From: an uncultured Oscillospiraceae bacterium
Lineage (GTDB): Bacteria > Bacillota > Clostridia > Oscillospirales > Oscillospiraceae
DNA length: 11,567 bases
Reading direction: 5' to 3'
Assembly: GCA_934591725.1 (NCBI GenBank)
Contig: CAKTPR010000068.1
Span: 1-11,567, forward strand
Part shown: positions 1 through 6,482 of the stretch, one piece after another
Position numbering within the stretch: the stretch's first letter is position 1
Layout of the letters: each line of letters begins with the position of its first letter
Notes under the pieces: generated by a model
Told to the model about the DNA's origin: nothing
The model's database searches: none
What the model saw: only the letters and a program-made list of their open reading frames with translations
Position numbers and translations under genes: made by a program

Positions 1-453
1 CCCCAGCTCTATCGCCGCGGTGCGCCGGTCGGCGGCGCGCGAGCGTGAGCGGGCGATGATGCTCAGCACCGTGTAGCACACCGCAAAGCAGCCTATCAGC
101 AGCCGCAGGTCAATTACCGGCAGCGCCCCGGTCTGCAGGCTCAGCGCCCATATCGCCCCGCCGAAGGTCGCGGACACGGCGAGGAACACCGCCATGCACC
201 GGAACATGCGCCGCTCCCCGCCGAAGGCTATGAGCCCCATCAGCGCCGCCGACACCAGCTCCATCCACCGCGAGGCCATGAAACCCAGCCCCGGCAGGAA
301 CACCGATACCGAGTACGCCGCGCCGAGCAGCGCCGCCGCAAGGTACCGCCACCGTCTCAGGCAGAGCCTGCATATCCGCGCGGTTATGAGGCAGAGGAGA
401 TAGTCCGTAAACAGGCTCAGGAAGAACAGACTGTCTATGTAAATATATTTCAT
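1..453 (-). CDS. spoIIGA: Sigma-E processing peptidase SpoIIGA, N-terminal membrane domain (3' end cut by window edge)
   Basis: Read on the minus strand from the ATG at 453-451, this frame stays open for 151 codons to the window edge. The protein begins MKYIYIDSLFFLSLFTDYLL, the start pattern of SpoIIGA (MxxYxDxxxLxNxxxDxLLLxLTA in Bacillus). It goes on with ITARI, a basic stretch, a GA-rich segment ending VFLPG near residues 44-56, IAFGGERR near 76-83, and an ATFGGAIWAL segment. Hydrophobic stretches suggest about five membrane spans, as in the family. SpoIIGA is the membrane-bound aspartic protease that activates pro-sigma-E in the mother cell after asymmetric division. The cytoplasmic protease half, with its catalytic DSGN-type motif, would lie left of position 1, and in relatives sigE follows. 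The start is firm because an in-frame stop (TGA, minus strand 468-466) lies four codons upstream. No Shine-Dalgarno sequence precedes it. Assignment rests on N-terminal pattern only; the catalytic motif cannot be checked here. Confidence 0.85.
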   Translation of the reverse strand, partial: MKYIYIDSLFFLSLFTDYLLCLITARICRLCLRRWRYLAAALLGAAYSVSVFLPGLGFMASRWMELVSAALMGLIAFGGERRMFRCMAVFLAVSATFGGAIWALSLQTGALPVIDLRLLIGCFAVCYTVLSIIARSRSRAADRRTAAIELG

Positions 454-459
454 GCCCGG

Positions 460-468
460 AGTATATCA
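460..468 (-). promoter_or_regulatory. Candidate extended -10 element of spoIIGA, very close to the start codon
   Basis: On the minus strand the sequence reads TGATATACT, which fits the extended -10 pattern TGnTATAAT with one mismatch in the hexamer. It ends six bases before the spoIIGA ATG, so transcription would begin at about the start codon and the message would be leaderless or nearly so. No convincing -35 is found 16-18 bases upstream. A separate TTGACA (minus strand 506-501) is 35 bases upstream of TATACT, too far for this -10; its own 17-base-spaced -10 would be the poor TATGCG (483-478). Prediction from motif only. Confidence 0.35.
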
Positions 469-499
469 CGTCCGCGCCGCATAATTTGTCATTTGGGAA

Positions 500-528
500 T
501 TGTCAAACCGGGCGTACTGTGGTAGAAT
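500..528 (+). promoter_or_regulatory. Sigma-A-type promoter for the transporter-pyrH operon
   Basis: TTGTCA (500-505) and TAGAAT (523-528) each match the vegetative consensus hexamers at five of six positions and are separated by exactly 17 bases. The expected transcription start is about 535, giving a leader of roughly 35 bases before the ATG at 570. It is the only well-formed promoter I see upstream of the plus-strand genes, so it probably drives the whole run. The -35 core TGTCAAA (501-507) also differs from the Spo0A box TGTCGAA by one base, which would allow sporulation-linked control; that part is speculative. Confidence 0.6.
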
Positions 529-569
529 CCATACTGAAATATTATTATGGATAGGTATGTGATTTTCAA

Positions 570-1481
570 ATGTGGTTCACCTTTGCAGTCATTGCCCTGC
601 TCTGCTGGAGCGGCTCTGATCTTTTCTCCAAAATAGGCTGCCAGTCCGAGACCGATAAATACAGTCACCTGAAAATGGTCACGGCGGTCGGCACAGTCAT
701 GGGTCTGCACGCCTGCTATGAAATTTTCATCGGCGGCGTTGAGATAAGCTGGAGCGTCATCCTGACTTATCTGCCCGTCTCGATACTGTACATTCTCTCC
801 ATGGCCATCGGCTATGTCGGCCTGAGGTATATCGAGCTTTCGATATCCTCGCCGATCTGCAACAGCTCCGGCGCGGTCGTCGCCGTGCTCACCTTTGCGA
901 CCGTCGGCATCAGTGACGATCTGCCCCCCGTGGCGCTCGTCGCGGTCGCGCTCGTCTGCCTCGGCGTGTTCTTCCTCGGCCTCACGGAAGCCAATGAAGA
1001 CCCTGAGCTTCGCCGCGCGCGTCAGGATGAATCCAACCGGCACTATGCCAAGAGCTGGATTGCTATCCTCATCCCCGTTATCTACTGCCTGCTCGATGCT
1101 CTCGGCACCTTTGCCGACAGCCGCGTGCTCGAAGTGCTCGATGAGGACTCCGCAAACGTCGCCTATGAGCTGACCTTCCTTGCCGCCGGTATCGCGAGCG
1201 CGGTATACACCCTCGGCATAAAGAAGCAGAAGCTCATCTTCAAACAGGAAGCCCCGAAGTACACCGGCGCGATATTTGAGACTATCGGCCAGTTCTTCTA
1301 TATCTACGCCCTTGCCGATACCCAGCACGTCGCCTTCGCCGCGCCAATCATCTCCTCGTACTGCGTGGCCTCGGTGCTCTGGAGCCGCATCTTCCTCAAG
1401 GAAAAGCTCTCGCTCAAGCACTATCTGTCGATCGTGCTCGTCGTCGCCGGCATAGTTATATTGGGAATATTAGACATCTAA
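570..1481 (+). CDS. EamA/DMT-superfamily permease
   Basis: This 303-residue integral membrane protein shows about ten hydrophobic segments in two sets of five: roughly residues 1-18, 36-56, 60-84, 92-113, 117-138, then 161-181, 197-217, 234-256, 257-276 and 284-303. A charged loop (about 139-160, ANEDPELRRARQDE) joins the halves. The duplicated five-span architecture and the ending VLWSRIFLKEKLS followed by a glycine-containing last span are typical of EamA transporters. These export or import small metabolites across the cytoplasmic membrane; the substrate cannot be read from sequence. The start is the ATG at 570, because an in-frame TAG lies at 552-554 with no other usual start between. Ribosome binding is weak (GGATAGG at 549-555, 14 bases away). 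It ends 15 bases before pyrH with no terminator, so it is probably the first gene of the operon. A transporter here, in place of rpsB-tsf, is unusual. Confidence 0.75.
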   Translation: MWFTFAVIALLCWSGSDLFSKIGCQSETDKYSHLKMVTAVGTVMGLHACYEIFIGGVEISWSVILTYLPVSILYILSMAIGYVGLRYIELSISSPICNSSGAVVAVLTFATVGISDDLPPVALVAVALVCLGVFFLGLTEANEDPELRRARQDESNRHYAKSWIAILIPVIYCLLDALGTFADSRVLEVLDEDSANVAYELTFLAAGIASAVYTLGIKKQKLIFKQEAPKYTGAIFETIGQFFYIYALADTQHVAFAAPIISSYCVASVLWSRIFLKEKLSLKHYLSIVLVVAGIVILGILDI

Positions 1482-1483
1482 AT

Positions 1484-1490
1484 AAGGAGA
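1484..1490 (+). promoter_or_regulatory. Shine-Dalgarno site of pyrH
   Basis: AAGGAGA lies six bases before the ATG at 1497 and fills most of the 15-base gap after the transporter stop codon. It fixes the pyrH start and leaves no room for a separate promoter or terminator between the two genes. Confidence 0.8.
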
Positions 1491-1496
1491 AATCGT

Positions 1497-2207
1497 ATGA
1501 GCTTTGCTTATAAAAGAGTCGTCGTCAAGATAAGCGGCGAGGCGCTTGCCGGAGATAAAAAGACCGGCTTTGACTTTGATTTTATCTCGCAGGTCTGCTC
1601 CGTTATCAAGGGCTGCGTCGATGATGGCGCTCAGGTCGGCATCGTCATCGGCGGCGGCAACTTCTGGCGCGGCGTCAAGGACGGTGCGGGCAAGGTCGAG
1701 CGCGTGAGCGCCGACCGCATGGGCATGCTTGCCACCTGCATGAACTGCCTTGCCGTATGCGATGTGTTCCGTCAGCTCGGCGCAAAGGCGCGCGTCATGA
1801 CCGCGGTCGACATTCAGGGCGTCGGCGAGCGCTACGATACCCGCAAGGCCATAGAGTATATGGAGGACGGGAATATCGTCCTTTTCGCCGGCGGCAGCGG
1901 CGCGCCGTTCTTCTCCACCGATACGGCGGCAGTCCTGCGCGCGGCAGAGATCCACGCCGACGGCATACTCCTCGCGAAGAACATCGACGGCGTCTACGAT
2001 TCCGACCCGCGCACGAATCCTGACGCGAAGAAGTTCGACCGCATCAGCTATGACGAAGTCCTCGCCCGCCATCTCGCGGTCATGGACACCACCGCCACGA
2101 GCCTTGCTATGGATAACTCCATCCCCGTCATCGTCTTTGCCCTCGCGCAGCCTGAGAACATCCGCCGCACCCTCTCCGGCGAAGCCCTCGGCACGACCGT
2201 CGGCTGA
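1497..2207 (+). CDS. pyrH: UMP kinase
   Basis: This 236-residue protein of the amino-acid kinase fold phosphorylates UMP to UDP with ATP in the cytoplasm, feeding UTP, CTP and UDP-sugar pools. Bacterial PyrH is a hexamer usually activated by GTP and inhibited by UTP; that is family knowledge. Visible signatures are the N-terminal KISGEAL (residues 11-17), the glycine loop IGGGNFWRG (51-59), DRMGMLAT (73-80), the acceptor-site stretch FFSTDTAA (138-145), and the nucleotide-binding segment KNIDGVYDSDP (161-171). The length is normal. In the usual GNPFFTTDTAA motif the Asn is Ala here (GAPFFSTDTAA), a small deviation. Its downstream neighbour is frr, the standard order in Firmicutes, after a 48-base AT-rich gap. 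The usual upstream partners rpsB and tsf are absent and the transporter gene precedes it. Confidence 0.96.
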   Translation: MSFAYKRVVVKISGEALAGDKKTGFDFDFISQVCSVIKGCVDDGAQVGIVIGGGNFWRGVKDGAGKVERVSADRMGMLATCMNCLAVCDVFRQLGAKARVMTAVDIQGVGERYDTRKAIEYMEDGNIVLFAGGSGAPFFSTDTAAVLRAAEIHADGILLAKNIDGVYDSDPRTNPDAKKFDRISYDEVLARHLAVMDTTATSLAMDNSIPVIVFALAQPENIRRTLSGEALGTTVG

Positions 2208-2243
2208 TAATACTGCAAAATCTTAAAACACGATAATATAAAC

Positions 2244-2248
2244 GGAGG
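2244..2248 (+). promoter_or_regulatory. Shine-Dalgarno site of frr
   Basis: A perfect GGAGG core lies seven bases before the ATG at 2256, inside the 48-base AT-rich spacer between pyrH and frr. It is among the strongest ribosome-binding sites in the window, which fits the high demand for ribosome recycling factor. Confidence 0.8.
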
Positions 2249-2255
2249 AAACACA

Positions 2256-2807
2256 ATGTCTGACTACAAAGAATTTGAAAGCAAAATGAAAAAGACCTGC
2301 GAAGCGCTGAACACTCAGCTCGCAACGATCCGCGCCGGCCGCGCCAACGCGTCCGTTCTTGACCAGATCGAGGTCGACTACTACGGTGTGCCGACTCCCG
2401 TGCAGCAGGTCGCGACCATTGCGACCCCCGACCCCCGCTCCCTGCTGATCCAGCCCTGGGACGCAAGCCTTCTCAAGCCTCTGGAAAAGGCGATCCTCGC
2501 CTCCGACCTCGGCATCAATCCGCAGAACGACGGCCGCATGATCCGCCTCGTTTTCCCGCCGCTGACTGAGGAGCGCCGTAAGGATCTCGTCAAGCAGACC
2601 AAGAAGTACGCCGAGGAGAGCAAGGTCGCCATCCGCAACATCCGCCGCGACGCTATCGACAAGTTCAAGAAGCAGCAGAAGTCCTCCGAGATCACCGAGG
2701 ATGATTACAAGATCGCCGAGAAGGACATCCAGAAGCTGACCGACGACTATATCAAGGAGCTCGACGGCATCTGCGCCAAGAAAGAAAAAGAGCTGACCGA
2801 GATCTGA
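2256..2807 (+). CDS. frr: Ribosome recycling factor
   Basis: This 183-residue protein is close to the usual length of about 185. With EF-G it splits the post-termination ribosome complex so that subunits can be reused. Diagnostic stretches are TIRAGRANASVLD (residues 24-36), the domain II segment around YYGVPTPVQQVATI (42-55), LGINPQNDGRMIRL (about 89-102), PPLTEERRKDL (about 104-114), and the charged, coiled-coil C-terminal helix with RNIRRDAIDKFKKQ. The alternation of a long basic helical bundle with a small beta-rich domain is the RRF layout. The upstream neighbour is pyrH and the downstream uppS starts ten bases after the stop codon, so the genes are very probably co-transcribed. Confidence 0.97.
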   Translation: MSDYKEFESKMKKTCEALNTQLATIRAGRANASVLDQIEVDYYGVPTPVQQVATIATPDPRSLLIQPWDASLLKPLEKAILASDLGINPQNDGRMIRLVFPPLTEERRKDLVKQTKKYAEESKVAIRNIRRDAIDKFKKQQKSSEITEDDYKIAEKDIQKLTDDYIKELDGICAKKEKELTEI

Positions 2808-2817
2808 CGGAGACAAT

Positions 2818-3564
2818 ATGGCTGAAACGCTGAACAATAAGGCGGGGGAACGGGCAGGCGCCCGTCCACCCCGCCATATTGCCATCATTCTGGATGGCAA
2901 CGGCCGCTGGGCGAAGAAGCGCGGCCTGCCGAGGACTGCGGGGCACGCGGTCGGCTCGGAAAATTTTCGCAAAATCGCAACATATTGCAAAAATATAGGT
3001 GTAGAATACCTCACGGTGTACGCTTTCTCGACCGAGAACTGGAAGCGTCCGAGCGACGAGGTATCCACCATCATGAAGCTGCTTGGCAAATACCTGCACG
3101 AAGCGATAGACACCATGGAGCGCGACCATATAAAGATGAAAGTCCTCGGCGATGTCGACGGGCTGACGCCTGAGCTTCAGGCGCTCGTTGCCAAGACCGA
3201 GGAGATATCCGCGCGCTATGACGGCTTTCAGGCGAACATCTGCCTGAACTACGGCGGGCGTGATGAGATCGTCCGCGCCGCCGTGCGCTACGCGAAGGAC
3301 TATGCCGACGGCAAGGCTGAGGGTGAGCTCACCGAAGAGCGCTTCGGCTCCTACCTCTACTCTGCCGGCATCCCCGATCCCGACCTGCTCATCCGTCCGG
3401 GCGGGGAGCAGCGCATCTCGAACTTCCTTCTCTGGCAGTGCGCCTATTCGGAGTTTTATTTTACCGATGTGCTCTGGCCGGACTTCGGCACGGATGAGCT
3501 TGACAAGGCCATCGCGGTCTACAACAGCCGCGACCGGCGCTACGGCGGGGTGAAGAATCCGTGA
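2818..3564 (+). CDS. uppS: Isoprenyl transferase (undecaprenyl diphosphate synthase)
   Basis: This 248-residue cis-prenyltransferase adds isopentenyl diphosphate units to farnesyl diphosphate to make undecaprenyl diphosphate, the lipid carrier for peptidoglycan and other wall polymers. Conserved elements are IAIILDGNGRWAKKRG (residues 21-36) with the Mg-binding and catalytic Asp26, the STENWKRP motif (71-78), and LLIRPGGEQRISNFLLWQ (190-207) with Arg193 and Arg199 of the diphosphate-binding site, followed by AYSEFYF (209-215) with Glu212. The first 17 residues or so are a variable extension. CGGAG just after the frr stop codon serves as the ribosome-binding site. The 3' end overlaps the next gene by four bases (GTGA), which suggests coupled translation. 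The E. coli RTGGE motif is RPGGE here, a change outside the charged residues. Confidence 0.96.
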   Translation: MAETLNNKAGERAGARPPRHIAIILDGNGRWAKKRGLPRTAGHAVGSENFRKIATYCKNIGVEYLTVYAFSTENWKRPSDEVSTIMKLLGKYLHEAIDTMERDHIKMKVLGDVDGLTPELQALVAKTEEISARYDGFQANICLNYGGRDEIVRAAVRYAKDYADGKAEGELTEERFGSYLYSAGIPDPDLLIRPGGEQRISNFLLWQCAYSEFYFTDVLWPDFGTDELDKAIAVYNSRDRRYGGVKNP

Positions 3565-4238
3565 CGCCGATACAGTCTGGGCTCTTCGCGCTTCAGGATA
3601 AGAAGTACCGGGACTTTCACGCGGGTCTGCTGCCGACCGTCCCGAAGGAGACGATCATCGGCATCCGCAAGCCCGCCATCCGCGGCTATGCAAAAAAGCT
3701 CGCCGGGACTCCGGAGGCAGCCAGCTTCATGCGCGCACTGCCGCATGAGTACTTTGACGAGAACGACCTGCACGGTATGCTCATAAACGAGATAAAGGAC
3801 TATCCCGAAGCCGTCGCCGCGCTCGACGCTTTCCTGCCCTATGTGGACAACTGGGCGACCTGTGACCTTATAAGGCCGCTCCCCTTCAAGAAGCACCCGG
3901 CAGACCTGATAGAGAACATCCGCCGCTGGATGGACAGCGAGCACACCTACACCTGCCGCTTCGGCATGGAGATGCTCATGACGCATTATCTCGACGCGGA
4001 GTTTGAGACGGAGTATCTCGACTGGGTAGCCGACATCCGCAGCGAGGAATATTACCTGCGCATGATGCAGGCGTGGTTCTTCGCGACGGCGCTTGCAAAG
4101 CAGTATGACGCTGCGCTGCCGTATATCGAAAACCGGCGGCTCGATAAATGGACGCACAACAAGACCATACAGAAGTCCATCGAGAGCTTCCGCGTGAGCG
4201 ATGAGCACAAAGCGTACCTCAGAGGGCTTAGAATATGA
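3561..4238 (+). CDS. AlkD-like DNA alkylation repair protein (HEAT-repeat glycosylase family)
   Basis: This 225-residue all-helical protein resembles the AlkC/AlkD family, whose members remove alkylated bases such as 3- and 7-alkylpurines by enclosing DNA in HEAT-like repeats. Family-like features are the N-terminal KYRDFHAGLLPTV and IIGIRKPAIRGYAKKL (residues 15-47), the central YVDNWATCDLIRP (94-106), and MMQAWFFATALAK (168-180) followed by LDKWTHNKTIQKSIES. Trp98 and Asp102 have the W-x3-D spacing of the Bacillus cereus AlkD residues Trp109 and Asp113, and Trp172 may match Trp187; this alignment is mine and unverified. The start is the GTG at 3561 overlapping the uppS stop codon, chosen because the protein N-terminus then matches the family. 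It lies where cdsA normally sits and is coupled to uppS. Several family members lack glycosylase activity, so function is provisional. Confidence 0.82.
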   Translation: MTPIQSGLFALQDKKYRDFHAGLLPTVPKETIIGIRKPAIRGYAKKLAGTPEAASFMRALPHEYFDENDLHGMLINEIKDYPEAVAALDAFLPYVDNWATCDLIRPLPFKKHPADLIENIRRWMDSEHTYTCRFGMEMLMTHYLDAEFETEYLDWVADIRSEEYYLRMMQAWFFATALAKQYDAALPYIENRRLDKWTHNKTIQKSIESFRVSDEHKAYLRGLRI

Positions 4239-4265
4239 GCTCCTACGTATCAATACATCAGAAAA

Positions 4266-4270
4266 AGAGG
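4266..4270 (+). promoter_or_regulatory. Shine-Dalgarno site that sets the dxr start
   Basis: AGAGG ends eight bases before the ATG at 4279. The same frame is open back to an ATG at 4201, but that would overlap the repair gene by 38 bases and add 26 residues with no counterpart in DXR proteins. The ribosome-binding site together with the N-terminus MVESISILGCTGSIG supports 4279. Confidence 0.75.
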
Positions 4271-4278
4271 AAAATAGA

Positions 4279-5427
4279 ATGGTAGAATCCATTTCGATCC
4301 TTGGCTGTACCGGCTCGATAGGCCGGCAGACCATCGCCGTCGCCGAGCATATCGGTATGCCTGTCGCGGCGCTTACGGCGAACCGGAAGATAGATATGCT
4401 TGAGGATCAGGCGCGCCGCCTGCATCCCAAGTTCGTCGCCGTCTATGACGAAACGGCGGCAAAGCAGTTCAAGATCGCCGTCGCGGACACCGATATCCGC
4501 GTCGGCTCCGGCATGGCGGGGCTTATCGAGGCCGCCTGCATGGACGGTACCGACTGCGTCGTGACCGCTGTGTCCGGCTCCGTCGGGCTCAGGCCGACGC
4601 TTGCCGCCATAGACGCAAAAAAGCGCATCGCCCTTGCGAATAAGGAGACTCTCGTCTGCGCGGGCGATATCGTCATGGCACGCGCAAAGAAAAAGGGCGC
4701 AGAGATAGTCCCGGTCGACTCTGAGCATTCGGCCATCTTCCAGTGCCTCATGGGCAGGAAAAAGGGCGAACTCAAGAAGATCCTCCTCACCGGCTCCGGC
4801 GGCCCGTTCCGCGGCCGGGCACGGCGCGAGCTTGAGGACGTCACGCCCGAACAAGCCGTGAAGCACCCCAACTGGAGCATGGGCGCAAAGATATCCGTCG
4901 ACAGCGCGACGATGATGAACAAGGGGCTTGAGTTCATCGAGGCCATGCACCTGTTCTCCGTCACGCCCGATGATATTCAGGTGGTAATCCACCCGCAGAG
5001 CGTCATACACTCTATGGTAGAGCTGGTCGACGGCACGGTCATCGCGCAGCTCGGTGTGCCCGACATGGGGCTTCCCATCCAGCTTGCCCTGACCTACCCT
5101 GAGCGCAAAGCCTCGATGTTCGAGCATCTTGATTTCACCAGGCTGCGCGACCTCACCTTTGAAGCGCCCGACCTTGAGAAGACCCCCTGCCTCGGTCTTG
5201 CGATGGACTGCGCCCACACCGGCGGCACGGCTCCCTGCGTGATGAGCGCGGCAAACGAGGTCGCCGTGGGTATGTTCCTGCGTCATGAGCTGGGCTACAA
5301 CCGCATTTATGACGCCGCGGCGGGAGCCGTGGCAAAGCTGGGAGCGGTCGACGCTTCCGATCTGGAAACCGTTCTGGAGGCGGATGCCGCCGCCAGAGCC
5401 TATGTCATGGAGAATTTCGGTAAATGA
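4279..5427 (+). CDS. dxr: 1-deoxy-D-xylulose 5-phosphate reductoisomerase
   Basis: This 382-residue enzyme converts 1-deoxy-D-xylulose 5-phosphate to 2-C-methyl-D-erythritol 4-phosphate using NADPH and a divalent metal, the second step of the MEP isoprenoid route and the target of fosmidomycin. The NADPH-binding loop is GCTGSIG (residues 9-15). LANKETLVCAG (119-129) and PVDSEHSAIFQ (145-155) follow, with Asp147 and Glu149 as metal ligands. The mobile flap region HPNWSMGAKISVDSATMMNKG (196-216) precedes Glu218, the third ligand. The stretch VVIHPQSVIHSMVE (235-248) and a four-helix C-terminal domain complete a normal-length protein. Its product feeds, through later steps including ispG here, the substrate of uppS two genes upstream. 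The stop codon overlaps the rseP start by four bases (ATGA), indicating translational coupling. Confidence 0.97.
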   Translation: MVESISILGCTGSIGRQTIAVAEHIGMPVAALTANRKIDMLEDQARRLHPKFVAVYDETAAKQFKIAVADTDIRVGSGMAGLIEAACMDGTDCVVTAVSGSVGLRPTLAAIDAKKRIALANKETLVCAGDIVMARAKKKGAEIVPVDSEHSAIFQCLMGRKKGELKKILLTGSGGPFRGRARRELEDVTPEQAVKHPNWSMGAKISVDSATMMNKGLEFIEAMHLFSVTPDDIQVVIHPQSVIHSMVELVDGTVIAQLGVPDMGLPIQLALTYPERKASMFEHLDFTRLRDLTFEAPDLEKTPCLGLAMDCAHTGGTAPCVMSAANEVAVGMFLRHELGYNRIYDAAAGAVAKLGAVDASDLETVLEADAAARAYVMENFGK

Positions 5428-6482
5428 CTGTTCTTTACATCGCACTGGCAATACTTCTTTTCGGCGTGCTCGTCGGCGTCCATGAGCTTGGGCACTTCGC
5501 CGCGGCAAAGGCCTGCGGCGTCAAAGTCGAGGAGTTCGCGCTCGGCATGGGGCCCGCCATCCTGCAAAAGCAGAAGGGCGAGACAGTCTATTCCCTGCGC
5601 TGCATCCCCTTCGGCGGCTTCTGCGCCATGGCCGGGGAGGACGAAGCGTCCGACGATCCGCGCGCGTTCATGAATCAGGCGGCGTGGAAGCGCATCATCA
5701 TCCTCGTCGCGGGCGCGGCGATGAACTTCCTGCTCGGCCTGCTCATAGTCATCATCCTCTATTCCAGCGCCTACGCTTTCCGCTCCGCGGAGATCACCGG
5801 CTTCATGGACGGCTGCCCATACGAGAGCAGCGAGGGGCTCCACGTCGGCGACCGTTTCTATAAAATAGACGGCCAGCGTATCTATCAGTATTATGACGTC
5901 AGCGATTTCCTCAAGCAGGGCGACGGCACCTATGACCTCGTCGTCATCCGCGACGGGAAAAAGGTGAAGCTCAATGATTTCGCGCTCACGCCGCTGGATT
6001 ACCCCGGCCAGACGCAGAAGATGTACGGCTTCTACTTCGGCTATGACGAGGCCACCTTGGGCGTGAAGCTTGAGAACTCATGGAACACGACGATGGAGTT
6101 CGGCCGCTGGGTCTGGCTCGGCCTGAAGGAGCTCGTGCGCGGTGACGTCGGCATGAAGGATATGGCAGGCCCCGTCGGCATTGTCGATATGATGGCCGAG
6201 ACGGGCGAGCAGGCGGAGTCGACCGCCGACGCGCTCTACAGTATCTTCTATTTCACGGCCTTCATCGCGGTGAACCTCGCGATAATGAATATGCTGCCTA
6301 TCCCGGCGCTTGACGGCGGCAGAGTGTTCCTTCTGCTCGTGACATGGGTCATCGAGACGATAAGCAAAAAGAAGCTGAATCCGAAGTACGAGGGCTATAT
6401 CCATGCCGCGGGCATGGTGCTCCTGCTGGGGCTGATGGCAGTCATAATGTTCAACGATATAATCAGGATAGTGACGAGATAA
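5424..6482 (+). CDS. rseP: RIP metalloprotease RseP/RasP (site-2 protease, M50)
   Basis: This 352-residue intramembrane zinc protease has the catalytic HELGH at residues 20-24 inside the first membrane span and the second zinc-ligand motif NMLPIPALDGGR at 289-300 (Asp297). Other family marks are the IPFGGFCAMAGE stretch (61-72), the membrane segment with AAMNFLLGL (98-106), a single PDZ-like domain at about 115-195 (HVGDRFYKIDGQRI), and AGPVGI (248-253) before the last two spans. Relatives cut transmembrane segments, for example anti-sigma factors (RasP on RsiW in Bacillus) and leftover signal peptides. The substrate here is unknown and no anti-sigma gene is in view. Placement right after dxr is the standard firmicute order. 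It overlaps dxr by four bases and ispG by one base (TAATG), so it is almost certainly translated as part of this operon. Confidence 0.96.
   Translation: MTVLYIALAILLFGVLVGVHELGHFAAAKACGVKVEEFALGMGPAILQKQKGETVYSLRCIPFGGFCAMAGEDEASDDPRAFMNQAAWKRIIILVAGAAMNFLLGLLIVIILYSSAYAFRSAEITGFMDGCPYESSEGLHVGDRFYKIDGQRIYQYYDVSDFLKQGDGTYDLVVIRDGKKVKLNDFALTPLDYPGQTQKMYGFYFGYDEATLGVKLENSWNTTMEFGRWVWLGLKELVRGDVGMKDMAGPVGIVDMMAETGEQAESTADALYSIFYFTAFIAVNLAIMNMLPIPALDGGRVFLLLVTWVIETISKKKLNPKYEGYIHAAGMVLLLGLMAVIMFNDIIRIVTR

Noticed and set aside
110..469. A 119-codon minus-strand frame overlapping the left end
   Set aside because: It is an out-of-frame shadow of spoIIGA, whose frame from 453 gives a coherent membrane protein with family motifs.
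520..532. A 13-base exact repeat (TGGTAGAATCCAT) shared with 4280-4292
   Set aside because: About one repeat of this length is expected by chance in a window this size. One copy is in the promoter region and the other encodes the dxr N-terminus, with no shared flanks.
2208..2255. Possible internal promoter in the AT-rich pyrH-frr gap (GATAAT-like at 2232-2237)
   Set aside because: No -35-like hexamer lies at suitable spacing, and the AT richness is explained by the ribosome-binding region.
4201..4278. A longer dxr start at 4201
   Set aside because: The extra 26 residues overlap the repair gene, have no match to DXR N-termini, and the ribosome-binding site at 4266-4270 points to 4279.
6344..6481. 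A longer ispG start at 6344
   Set aside because: The extension lies inside the rseP coding region in another frame. The ATG at 6482 gives the normal IspG N-terminus.
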